A stretch of 64,000 nucleotides of DNA from contig NZ_JBNFTW010000003.1 in NCBI RefSeq assembly GCF_049943955.1, positions 186,001 to 250,000 on the forward strand, given 5' to 3'. The stretch comes from Desulfosporosinus sp049943955 (GTDB lineage Bacteria > Bacillota > Desulfitobacteriia > Desulfitobacteriales > Desulfitobacteriaceae). This document shows positions 1-7,111 of the stretch, piece after piece (the first letter of the stretch is position 1; each line of letters starts with the position of its first letter). The notes under the pieces are model-generated. The model saw only the letters and a program-made list of their open reading frames with translations, was not told the origin of the DNA and made no database searches. A program made the translations under genes and the position numbers.

Positions 1-91
1 ACATATTAAGCCCTAGCTCGGCGAATATGGCCTCAGCCTTGCGCTTTAATTCTTCATCCACACGAATATTTAAGTTAGTTGTATTAGCCAT
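1..91 (-). CDS. RelB/DinJ-family antitoxin, N-terminal part (runs off the left edge)
   Basis: Reading the minus strand from the ATG at 91 gives a start MANTTNLNIRVDEELKRKAE that continues as an amphipathic helix to the window edge. The opening beta strand followed by 'RVDEELK' is the ribbon-helix-helix start typical of RelB/DinJ antitoxins, which bind DNA and neutralise a RelE/YafQ-type RNase. A ribosome site AAAGGAGTTGG lies just upstream. The toxin gene would lie outside the window, so the pairing is inferred. Only 30 residues are visible. Confidence 0.7.
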   Translation of the reverse strand, partial: MANTTNLNIRVDEELKRKAEAIFAELGLNM

Positions 92-388
92 AATACCAAC
101 TCCTTTCGATACCTTGATTATATAGTATTATATACAGTTATTCAAAAAATGCACCGATTTGCTTTACGATGTCATTACAAATCTACGATTCTATAAAACT
201 GCGGAATTGGAATTAATGGAGACATTTTTGATTTAGATTAAAGTTGTAACCATTATAGTTTTTCCAGTTCCCCACATCGTCTATGTTGTTTTCAGCCCAG
301 TAGCAGTTGGGCAAAAATAATTTGAAAGATAAATCCAAGCTGCTGTTTCCTGAATACAATATTGAAGGTCATATGTGGAGGAGAAAAA

Positions 389-477
389 ATGGGTAACAAG
401 GGTGATTCGAAATAAAAGTATTTATTGCCGGACCTAGGGCAATTTCTAAGCTTAATAGGCGTGTTGAGGAAGCTTAA
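389..477 (+). pseudogene. Remnant of a gene beginning with an 'IAGPRAISKLN' motif
   Basis: A strong ribosome site (GGAGGAGAAAA) precedes an ATG at 389, but the frame stops after eight codons. A one-base shift restores the segment IKVFIAGPRAISKLNRRVEE before a stop at 475. The motif resembles the N-terminus of a widespread small Firmicute protein family with a Rossmann/SLOG-like start, recalled from memory and not verified. The piece ends exactly where a DUF429 fragment begins, so this looks like a deletion junction between two dead genes. Confidence 0.4.
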
Positions 478-932
478 GCAATGAAAAGCATGTGATTATC
501 GAAACCTTTCCCACGGGAATAACCTTAGGCCTTTTTCCCGACGCTTTTCCAGTTAAATATAAAATCAAACATAAGATTGCCTTTGAAACAACCAAGACAG
601 AAATGGGGCGGATGGTCAGCCTTTTGCAAAGGCTGGGCGACTTTAATCCTTCCGTTCATAATATAGAAGATTTCTTTAATCATTCATCAAGCATTCAGGC
701 TATGTCTAAGAAGGGGTATAAGAACCTTGAGGACAGGCTGGATGCTTTTTTATGTGCTTACGCCGCTTATTGGCTCGCCAATCATAAGGGAAAGGTGGTC
801 GGCGATGATCGGGATGGCCTCATTACTATTCCTGTAATAGATGAGATGGAAGTTCCAGACGGCAAATCAGAAAATCTATGTGCCTGTGATCTCTTAAGTG
901 TAATATTATCAGCAAGCTCTATGATCTTATAG
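477..932 (+). pseudogene. C-terminal fragment of a DUF429 protein (predicted RNase-H-like nuclease)
   Basis: The frame open from 477 (first usable start GTG 492) encodes ETFPTGITLGLFP near its start and a conserved segment RLDAFLCAYAAYWLA followed by GDDRDGLITIPV near residue 110. This matches the C-terminal half of DUF429 proteins, where D and G residues in this region are conserved. The N-terminal half with the first acidic catalytic residues is absent, and there is no ribosome site before GTG 492. I read it as a truncated, probably untranslated relic. Confidence 0.55.
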
Positions 933-1120
933 AGACTAAACAGGAGCTCAAGGTCAGAGAGTTTTTCGAGGGTTATCATGTGACACCCAAGGACGTTTAC
1001 AGCAAAAAAGCGACGGTTGTGGGACTGGCGGCTCAAGCCGGTCTGCTCAAGTGCTATCAGGTGGATGACGAGAGGGAACGGTTGCTGGCTGCAGCACTAA
1101 CGGAAGGCGCAGCACACTGA
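890..1120 (+). pseudogene. C-terminal remnant of an unrecognised protein
   Basis: A frame open from 890 to a TGA at 1118 encodes SKLYDLIETKQELKVREFFE and then a region with GYHVTPKDVYSKKATVVGLA. It looks like real protein by composition, but it has no start codon, no ribosome site, and overlaps the end of the DUF429 fragment in another frame. I do not recognise the family. It is the third gene piece in a row in this 700-bp stretch and ends just before a hairpin terminator. Confidence 0.35.
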
Positions 1121-1161
1121 GTTAATAACGCACTAACCGCTTGGTTAGACAATCTGCTGGG

Positions 1162-1196
1162 CTGGCGTGCAAGCAACACGTCAGTCCTTTTGTTTT
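1162..1196 (+). terminator. Rho-independent terminator after the remnant genes
   Basis: CTGGCGTG and CACGTCAG form an 8-bp stem with one G-T pair around a 7-nt loop, followed by TCCTTTTGTTTT. It closes the block of gene fragments before the exonuclease gene. The rest of 1121-1372 shows nothing further recognisable. Confidence 0.6.
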
Positions 1197-1372
1197 ACAG
1201 CTTTTCTTAGGTTATCTTTAAGTCGTTTATTATGCATTCTGTAAGAAATAGCAGCAGGGTTTAGTAGAGAAAAGCAGAAATTATGTATGAGTAAACAGTG
1301 CTAAAAACCTGTGCAAAAGACAATTTTCTGATTGGCTTGCTCAAAGATCCAGAGAAATAGGAGGAGAGTTTA

Positions 1373-1984
1373 ATGAGAGCCGTTTGCATAGATTTTGAAA
1401 CTGCGAATGGATTTATTGGCAGTGCCTGCTCGGTTGGAATTGCAGTTTTAGAAGAAGGACATATTGTCGATACTAACTATTGGCTTATAAAACCTCATCC
1501 CCGGTATAATTACTTTGACCCTTTGAATGTCTCAATCCATGGAATTAAAGCGCAAGATGTAAAGGACGCTCCGGAATTCGATCTTATTTATGGTCAGATT
1601 AGTCCTCTCTTTGAGAATGCCTATGTTATTGCTCACAACGCTTCCTTTGACATGTCGGTGCTGCGTCATGTTTTGAACCTGTACGAAATTCCTTATCCTG
1701 AAGTAGACTATTTATGTACCTATAAAACGGCACTTAAGACGTGGAGTGGCTTAGATAACTATAAACTTGATACGGTTTGCAAATTTCTAAACCATGATTT
1801 TGCCCATCATAACGCTTTAGAAGATGCCGTAGCTTGTGGCAATGTTCTATTATCAGCCTTATCTGCCAGGGGAGTGACCACAGTAAAAGAGCTCGCGGCT
1901 CTTGTGGGAATGAGGCTTGGTAAATTGTACACAGGAGGATATAAACCGTGCAGCATAGCGAAGCGCACATCTAAAAAGGCTTAG
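1373..1984 (+). CDS. DEDD-type 3'-5' exonuclease (DNA polymerase III epsilon-like)
   Basis: This 203-residue protein carries the DEDDh exonuclease signature: FETA near residue 8 gives Asp7 and Glu9 (Exo I), HNASFDMSVL near residue 90 gives Exo II, and HHNALEDA near residue 147 gives the His and Asp of Exo III. The family hydrolyses single-stranded DNA or RNA from the 3' end with two metal ions. It lacks BRCT or helicase domains, so it is a stand-alone nuclease acting in repair or turnover. The ATG has AGGAGGAG eight bases upstream. It is a single gene without an obvious operon partner. Confidence 0.88.
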   Translation: MRAVCIDFETANGFIGSACSVGIAVLEEGHIVDTNYWLIKPHPRYNYFDPLNVSIHGIKAQDVKDAPEFDLIYGQISPLFENAYVIAHNASFDMSVLRHVLNLYEIPYPEVDYLCTYKTALKTWSGLDNYKLDTVCKFLNHDFAHHNALEDAVACGNVLLSALSARGVTTVKELAALVGMRLGKLYTGGYKPCSIAKRTSKKA

Positions 1985-2087
1985 AATCTCGTCTAATAGA
2001 TATAGGATTAAGTTCTTGGACGTCCAAAGTGTTGACTCTTTCTTGAGATTTCGTACGGAACAATTAAATGATTTCGTTCGATTGTGA

Positions 2088-2106
2088 TATAATGAGATTG
2101 TACAAT
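2088..2106 (+). promoter_or_regulatory. Probable promoter and operator of the toxin-antitoxin pair
   Basis: TATAAT at 2088-2093 is a consensus -10 element, followed by the perfect 10-bp palindrome ATTGTACAAT at 2097-2106, which would lie at the transcription start. Phd/YefM antitoxins autorepress through short palindromes at this position, so an operator role is likely but inferred. No convincing -35 element was found at the standard distance. Confidence 0.4.
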
Positions 2107-2132
2107 TTATTTTTATGAGGAGGCAGACCATT

Positions 2133-2360
2133 ATGTATATCACCGCGACTGAGTTAAAAAGCAAGATGGGAAAGTATTTGGAAATGGCTGCTGAAGAAGA
2201 AATCATTATAGTAAAAAACGGTAAGAAAGTCGCCAAACTTATACCAGCCAAAGAAGACAAGGTAGAAATTGCAAAATCGTTATTTGGAATTCTCCCAAGT
2301 GACGCATCTTTAGAAGAAGCAAGAAAGGAACGTCTTAGTAAGCATGAACGTGTTGATTGA
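2133..2360 (+). CDS. Phd/YefM-family antitoxin
   Basis: The 75-residue product starts MYITATELKSKMGKYLEMA and continues with EEIIIVKNGKKVAKLIPA, the classical Phd/YefM fold: an N-terminal DNA-binding half, and a C-terminal tail that wraps the toxin. The ATG at 2133 is preferred over an in-frame ATG at 2115 because AGGAGG at 2118-2123 is correctly spaced to 2133 and lies downstream of the earlier ATG. Its last 17 bases overlap the toxin gene in another frame, the usual translational coupling of such modules. Confidence 0.88.
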   Translation: MYITATELKSKMGKYLEMAAEEEIIIVKNGKKVAKLIPAKEDKVEIAKSLFGILPSDASLEEARKERLSKHERVD

Positions 2361-2757
2361 TACGAATGTTATACTCGATGCGCTAATGAGACGAACTCCA
2401 TTCAATGTGCTTGCAGAGCGACTTTTTTTAGCGGTGGCGGAGGACAAGCTAAAAGGCAGTATTACAGCCAGTTCTGTAACTGATATTTATTATTTATTTA
2501 ATAAACATATTCATGATACTGTTAAGGCCAGAGAAGCTTTATCGAATTTATTTAGTCTGTTTGAGATACTAGATGTTACTCAAACAGACTGTGAAAAAGC
2601 ACTTACTTTGCCTTTAGGTGATTATGAAGATGCACTTATTGTAACATGTGCTAAGCGTAGAAAAGCTGAACTTATTATTACGCGTAATCCTTCAGATTTT
2701 AAAAATGCTCCAATAACTGTTATTACACCTGATGATTTCTTTAATAACTACTTTTAG
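2344..2757 (+). CDS. PIN-domain toxin (VapC-like ribonuclease)
   Basis: The 137-residue protein begins MNVLIDTNVILDALMRRTPF, where Asp6 and the following residues form the first acidic cluster of PIN domains. GDYEDALIVTCAKRRKAELI near residue 95 carries the second acidic cluster, and LIITRNPSDFKN the third. These bind Mg2+ and cut RNA, often tRNA or rRNA. It overlaps the upstream antitoxin gene by 17 bases, which supports a functional type II module. Confidence 0.9.
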   Translation: MNVLIDTNVILDALMRRTPFNVLAERLFLAVAEDKLKGSITASSVTDIYYLFNKHIHDTVKAREALSNLFSLFEILDVTQTDCEKALTLPLGDYEDALIVTCAKRRKAELIITRNPSDFKNAPITVITPDDFFNNYF

Positions 2758-2838
2758 TTGGAAAGTACATCTTGTTATTAGCAAAACAGTGATGCCACAT
2801 CAAGTTGAACAGCGAGGATACAAAAGCTCTATAGATCA

Positions 2839-3123
2839 TTATCGAATTAGTGGTTCCGTCGAATCGTAATATACACTCCATTCAGAATCCAATCTATAAA
2901 TGAACACAAGAATTTCAGCCACGGCTTTATAGAGTTCTGGTGGGATCTCTTGACCAATATCAATTTTAATTAAAGCTTCGACTAATTGGGCATCCGATTG
3001 TATGGGAATACCTAGTTCCTGAGCAGCTTCGATCAAATAACGTGCAACTTCACCTTGTCCGGAGGCTACTATCTTCGTGGCCCCGATCTGATCGTAAGCT
3101 AATGCCACTGCTTTTTCTTTCAT
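2839..3123 (-). CDS. FlhB C-terminal-domain-like protein (YlqH type)
   Basis: The 94-residue product matches the cytoplasmic tail of the flagellar export switch FlhB: KAVALAYDQIGATKIVASGQGEVARYLIEAAQELGIPI, ending in a helix. It has no membrane domain. Stand-alone FlhB tails of this kind occur in Firmicutes next to FliK-like genes (the ylqG-ylqH pair of Bacillus) and their role is not settled. Here its ATG overlaps the TGA of the upstream FliK-like gene by four bases, so the two are translationally coupled. The NPTH autocleavage site of full FlhB is not present. Confidence 0.82.
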   Translation of the reverse strand: MKEKAVALAYDQIGATKIVASGQGEVARYLIEAAQELGIPIQSDAQLVEALIKIDIGQEIPPELYKAVAEILVFIYRLDSEWSVYYDSTEPLIR

Positions 3124-4895
3124 GTCAATACATCCACTCCGTTTTTTGCTTCTCCTTTGAGCAATGTATGGAATTCCGAATTATCTAAAGGTTTGAGGTG
3201 AATAGAGGTTAAGCTAACGCCTATCCTATGAAAGTCTCTTTTTACTTCGGCCATCAGACCATCCATAAGTACTGATAAAGTGTCCGAATTTTTCGTTAAT
3301 AGACTTAACGAAAGTTGATTCATAGAAAAGAAAGCATCAATGCCAATCGGGCCGAGATTAGGTGTTTCAGTTTGTAATGCGATGCGACAATGGTTGGGAT
3401 CAAGCTTACCATTTTTACGACTTCCCTGAATGGCAAGTTTAATTGATTTGATTTTCTGGTCTTGTCTAATAGGAATTTCGGCTAACATATAACCATTACC
3501 ATCCACACCTGTATCGTGCCATAATTGCTGGCCTGTGATCTTATCTAATAATTGATTAATAACCGATGAAGAGGAATGAGTGTTCGTCAGGCTAAGAAGC
3601 TGGGCTTTTAGGGTATCTTTTAACTGAGTAAGTTCCTCAGAATCTCCCCCTTGTCCTTTGATTAAACTACCAAACAATCGGTGCTCATAATTTATCCCAA
3701 GTTGTTTTAAAAAGGATTTTAATTGTTCTGCTGTTTCTTGAGTTGACAGCCCTTTTAAGCTGGGTATTAAATCATTAAATTTTTGTACTAATTCTTCCGG
3801 AAGATCAGAATTTCTGAGGATTTCTGGATAGGAAGCGGTCTGCGCATCGTTTAATAAATAAGCAAATAACTCATTATTAGGTAAACCTCGATTAGCCAAT
3901 ACCATGTTTGACGTGTTTGACGTGTTTGATAGAGCGGATTCCACCGGTTTCTGAACGTCAGTATCCCGGCTTAGAACTAACGTGTTGTCCATAAAGCTTT
4001 TAACAACAGCCTGAAATTTATCCTCGGGTTTGGCTTCGAAATCTAAAAAGGCTTGAACGGATTTTCCATTAGCTAAAATAGACACTTTGCCATCTTCTAA
4101 CTGGCTTAACATTTCAACTATTATCTTTTGGACTATTTGAAACGTGCCTTTGCCGGGCATAGCTGCCATAGGTTTCTGAACGTCAGTATCCCGGCTTAGA
4201 ACTAACGTGTTGTTCATAAAGTTTTTAACAACAGCCTGAAATTTGTCCCCAGGTTTTGCTTCAAAATCTAAAAAGGCTTGAACTGATTTTCCATTAACTA
4301 AAATGGACGCCTTGCCATCATCTTCCTGGCTTAACATTTCAACTATTATCTTATGTCCTATTTGAAACGCGTCCTTGCCAGGCATAGCTGCCATAGGTTT
4401 CTGAACGTCAGTATCCCGGCTTAGAACTAACGTATTGCCCACAAAGTTTTTAACAACAGCCTGAAATTTGTCCCCAGGTTTGGCTTCAAAATCTAAAAAG
4501 GCTTGAACTGGTTTTCCATCAGCCAAAATAGACGTTTTGCCATCTTCTATCTGGCTTAACATTTCAACTATTATCTTTTGCCCTATTTGAAATGTGTCCT
4601 TGTCAGGCATAGCTATAATAGGTTTCTGAACTTCAGTATCTCGGCTTAAAACTAAGGTATTGTTCACAAAGCTTTTAATAACAGCCTGAAATTTATCCCC
4701 AGGTTTTGCTTGGAAATCTAAAAAAGCTTGAACTGATTTTCCATTAGCCAAAATAGACGCTTTGCCATCTTCTAACTGGCTTAATATTTCAATGATTATC
4801 TTTTGCCCTATTTGATACAAATCATTACCAGGCATTGCTACAATAGCGTTAGGAATTGATCCGATTTGCACGTTAACACCTCGAAACTTATACAT
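3120..4895 (-). CDS. FliK-like hook-length-control-related protein with four 75-residue repeats
   Basis: The 591-residue protein has a short leader, then four tandem 75-residue units (about residues 20-319) each carrying IGQKIIVEMLSQ, SILA-GK-VQAFLDFEAKPGDKF and NTLVLSRDT, then a long helical region. Its C-terminus, with MNQLSLSLLTKNSDTLSVLM, resembles the FliK C-terminal domain that touches the export gate. It has no signal peptide. Flagellar FliK measures hook length, but no flagellar genes are nearby; the only partner is the coupled FlhB-tail gene. The first codons lie almost on a -10 element and there is no ribosome site, so its mRNA may be nearly leaderless. Confidence 0.72.
   Translation of the reverse strand: MYKFRGVNVQIGSIPNAIVAMPGNDLYQIGQKIIIEILSQLEDGKASILANGKSVQAFLDFQAKPGDKFQAVIKSFVNNTLVLSRDTEVQKPIIAMPDKDTFQIGQKIIVEMLSQIEDGKTSILADGKPVQAFLDFEAKPGDKFQAVVKNFVGNTLVLSRDTDVQKPMAAMPGKDAFQIGHKIIVEMLSQEDDGKASILVNGKSVQAFLDFEAKPGDKFQAVVKNFMNNTLVLSRDTDVQKPMAAMPGKGTFQIVQKIIVEMLSQLEDGKVSILANGKSVQAFLDFEAKPEDKFQAVVKSFMDNTLVLSRDTDVQKPVESALSNTSNTSNMVLANRGLPNNELFAYLLNDAQTASYPEILRNSDLPEELVQKFNDLIPSLKGLSTQETAEQLKSFLKQLGINYEHRLFGSLIKGQGGDSEELTQLKDTLKAQLLSLTNTHSSSSVINQLLDKITGQQLWHDTGVDGNGYMLAEIPIRQDQKIKSIKLAIQGSRKNGKLDPNHCRIALQTETPNLGPIGIDAFFSMNQLSLSLLTKNSDTLSVLMDGLMAEVKRDFHRIGVSLTSIHLKPLDNSEFHTLLKGEAKNGVDVLT
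3939..4838 (-). repeat. Four tandem 225-bp coding repeats inside the FliK-like gene
   Basis: The marker CTGAACGTCA (CTGAACTTCA in the last) recurs on the plus strand at 3951, 4176, 4401 and 4626, exactly 225 bp apart. Each unit encodes 75 residues and units are nearly identical at the DNA level, so duplication is recent or homogenised by recombination. A separate small triple repeat GTGTTTGAC lies just downstream, near 3910-3930. Confidence 0.95.
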
Positions 4896-4904
4896 TTACT
4901 TTTA

Positions 4905-4913
4905 ATTATACCA
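4905..4913 (-). promoter_or_regulatory. Extended -10 promoter almost on the start codon of the FliK-like gene
   Basis: The minus strand reads TGGTATAAT, an extended -10 element, ending only nine bases before the ATG at 4895. Transcription would start about three bases before the ATG. No Shine-Dalgarno sequence lies between, which fits a near-leaderless message. Confidence 0.45.
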
Positions 4914-4983
4914 GTTTTTGATTCCCTTTTAGACAAATTTAGACCTCGTTTTTACCGTGGTCTCTACAATTAGGTCTAGAAGT

Positions 4984-5009
4984 GGCGGCCACGCGGCCGC
5001 CGTTTTTTT
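4984..5009 (+). terminator. Strong GC-rich terminator without an obvious upstream gene
   Basis: GGCGGCC, loop ACGC, GGCCGCC form a perfect 7-bp GC stem followed by G and seven T. It is oriented to stop plus-strand transcription, but the neighbouring gene is on the minus strand. It may be a relic of the lost gene whose tail is seen at 5018. Confidence 0.8.
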
Positions 5010-5017
5010 GGGGGCTC

Positions 5018-5101
5018 CATCTAAACTTGCGTAGGGTCGTTTCGAAGGTAGCTAAAGCAACAGGTATGACGGAAGACGAAGTTAAAGTGCTAAAAGATTG
5101 A
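5018..5101 (+). pseudogene. C-terminal scrap resembling Rpn/YhgA-type nuclease-transposase family
   Basis: A frame ending in TGA at 5099 encodes SKVAKATGMTEDEVKVLKD. Proteins of the Rpn (PD-(D/E)XK) family often end in a helix of the type 'IAKATGLSEEEI'. Only 27 codons remain, with no start. The assignment is by resemblance of one helix and is tentative. Confidence 0.3.
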
Positions 5102-5210
5102 GACTACAGATCGTGTCCTGAAAAATCTGCATATGAAGTAAGCCTAAAAGGTAGAGCGATGGTTTTGGACTATTAATGAAGTACCGCCAATTTTCGGCTG
5201 TGAACGTTCT

Positions 5211-6287
5211 TTAAGATTTCGTGGAATAGGCTGCCAGGATTTGTTGGACGAGCTCTTGCCGGCTTTCAGGGGTTTCGATTTTGAAGTGTTCAAGATAATC
5301 AGATACTTGCTTGGGAGAACCTCTTCGACCGACGATTGCATAAGCTAAGTAGAATAAAGAGGTGCCCCAATTGACTTTCTCGCCCTGTTTGTTTTTGAGT
5401 CCATTGCGAGGGAAGTTTAAGAGATCATCGCCAATGTCTTTAACGATTTCATCGAGTTCCCCAATGGTCTTCACTCCCAGGTAACTAAAGACTGTCGTGA
5501 GATAGCCAAAAAAACGGTCCTTTAATTCCAGATCAGCGTTGACGATATGACTAATCTTCTGGTCGAGGCTGCGGATGTGTTGGGATTTCTGAACATAGGA
5601 TTTTAGCGATGCCTGATTGATAAGTACCATAGTGGGAGTATTCTCGATTTGAGCTTCAACTTCAGCTTCGTAATTAGCGAGGTTGGAACGAATTTTAATA
5701 AACTCTTCGTCCGCCAATTCCAGTAATCCAGCCAGTCGCGAGAAGCTTCTCCGGATTTCTCTGGGAACGGCGTGTTCATTTTTGTAACCCAAGTCATGTT
5801 CGATTTCAGCCCATGTATGTTGAAGAATGGAGCGAATTTGAATTTCCACTTTACAATCTTCAAAGCGTTGGTACTCAATAAGCTGAAGTCTGAAGGAGGG
5901 AAGTTTGACGACATAATGAAGGGATAGATAGCCAAATTTCTCAGGGTCAATCAGCTCTCGCTTGTCCACGGAATTTGACCGGTCTACCTCAAATTCCTCC
6001 TCCACGAAACTTGCGATAAGGTCCACTTGGTCAGCAAAATAGGTAATAATCCGGATTCCGGCTAAATCGGTGATGTCTTCTAGTTTTGAGTATTTATCAT
6101 CTTCCCGATTTGCTTTTCTCTTTAAGCTTTCCCGGCTTTTTACCCGGGAAGTGATTGAGTGAACGTTGATGCCCTTAAGCTGAAGTATTCCTTTTAACAA
6201 GTTTTCGGTGACATTTGTAAAATCAGAATATACTGGATAAACTTGATCAAATTTAGCGATAATGTCGGCTGAATTTTGATTGGCCAT
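5211..6287 (-). CDS. RelA/SpoT-domain protein, probable (p)ppGpp synthetase
   Basis: The 358-residue protein has the RelA_SpoT nucleotidyltransferase core: DITDLAGIRIITYFADQV near residue 68, KFGYLSLHYVVKLPS near residue 117, and EIQIRSILQHTWAEIEHDLGYK near residue 147, which contain the conserved Asp, Tyr/His and Glu of alarmone synthetases. It lacks an N-terminal HD hydrolase and the TGS/ACT regulatory domains of long RSH proteins, but its helical C-terminal 150 residues make it longer than typical small alarmone synthetases. ATP to GTP/GDP pyrophosphate transfer is expected from the family. It stands alone and has a weak ribosome site. Confidence 0.8.
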   Translation of the reverse strand: MANQNSADIIAKFDQVYPVYSDFTNVTENLLKGILQLKGINVHSITSRVKSRESLKRKANREDDKYSKLEDITDLAGIRIITYFADQVDLIASFVEEEFEVDRSNSVDKRELIDPEKFGYLSLHYVVKLPSFRLQLIEYQRFEDCKVEIQIRSILQHTWAEIEHDLGYKNEHAVPREIRRSFSRLAGLLELADEEFIKIRSNLANYEAEVEAQIENTPTMVLINQASLKSYVQKSQHIRSLDQKISHIVNADLELKDRFFGYLTTVFSYLGVKTIGELDEIVKDIGDDLLNFPRNGLKNKQGEKVNWGTSLFYLAYAIVGRRGSPKQVSDYLEHFKIETPESRQELVQQILAAYSTKS

Positions 6288-6404
6288 CTTAAATTTCCCT
6301 TCGATTCCTTAATCTTATTTTAGTTATTATGTTATCATATTTATTTTGCCATATATACGTCTCGTCATCACTCAGAATGTACAGGAAATTAAGGAGATGA
6401 TGTA

Positions 6405-6653
6405 ATGGACGCAAATAGTGTTAAACAGTACATAAGATATATTGAATTAGATAGAGAAAGAGTCCCATCATTCTCGGAATATCCTTTTAACCTGCCGGCA
6501 ATCAAGAATCTGCAGAGGTTATCATTTCATCCGCAGGTTACATTTATTGTGGGGGAAAATGGTTCCGGGAAGTCAACGATCTTAGAATCAATAGCTGATC
6601 ATTGTCCATATTGTGGTATAATTGACATTTGCCATAGAAATGTAATAAACTAG
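6405..6653 (+). pseudogene. Truncated AAA-type ATPase (N-terminal piece only)
   Basis: After a ribosome site (AAGGAGATGATGT) the ORF encodes 82 residues, with a Walker A loop VGENGSGKST preceded by PQVTFI near residue 45, as in predicted AAA ATPases of the COG3910 type. The frame then departs from the family after LESIAD and stops. Walker B and the signature motif are missing. It is a 5' fragment, probably cut by a rearrangement at about 6605. Confidence 0.65.
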
Positions 6654-6660
6654 GTTATAC

Positions 6661-7085
6661 CTTAAAAACGAGAGGATGGTTTGTTTGTTAAATGTGTCTG
6701 TAATGGTGATTTTCAACTAAACAGTTGAGAGAGGCTGCCTTATAAATCGTGGGTGTTGCACCCACATTTTTAAGTGTGCCTTTCTGAAAGCGCAACGTTT
6801 GCGCTTTTGGATAACGCCTTACAGATTACTGCCTACAATAACCATTTGAGTTATAACAGTGTCAGCCTTTGATGATAGGGTCAAGCAAGCTGACATTGAA
6901 ACTATGGCGAAGATATCGTTATAGAATGTAGAGTGTAACAGGCATGTCCTGCTGCACTTTATTTATTTTCTCAAGATTGTTATGTGATTTTAGACGTCAG
7001 ATAAAATCATTGCCCACAGGAGTAGTCTGCGTATTTTAGGGATCTTAAAGATCTTTGAAATAAGGCAGTCTCTTTTGTGGGCAAT
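6661..7085 (+). promoter_or_regulatory. Long structured 5' leader of the MutS2-like gene, possible attenuator
   Basis: This 430-bp stretch contains a series of hairpins. They are a 7-bp stem GTGGGTG/CACCCAC at 6749-6765 followed by ATTTTT, a 9-bp stem AAAGCGCAA/TTGCGCTTT at 6787-6807, GTCAGC/GCTGAC at 6861-6894, and CAGG/CCTG within AGTG/CACT at 6932-6958 followed by TTATTTATTTT. The last is a nested hairpin whose outer stem ATTGCCCACA/TGTGGGCAAT (7009-7018 and 7076-7085) ends 11 bases before the ribosome site. An inner arm ending in GCAGTCTCTTTT could act as a terminator. No T-box or known riboswitch signature was found. The arrangement resembles attenuated leaders of antibiotic-response genes. 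Confidence 0.55.
6676..6720 (+). CDS. Candidate leader peptide (14 codons)
   Basis: An ATG at 6676 opens MVCLLNVSVMVIFN and stops at 6718, immediately before the first hairpin of the MutS2-like leader. The purine-rich CGAGAGG touches the ATG, so a TTG at 6685 nine bases downstream is the better-spaced start. Position before an attenuator-like hairpin is the main support; coding is not proven. Confidence 0.25.
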   Translation: MVCLLNVSVMVIFN

Positions 7086-7111
7086 TTCATTGTTATAAGG
7101 AGGATTTATTG

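Noticed and set aside
7009..7085. Final hairpin of the MutS2-like leader as a known riboswitch or T-box
   Set aside because: No GGGTGGNACCGCG T-box sequence or other recognised aptamer core is present; called only a structured leader.
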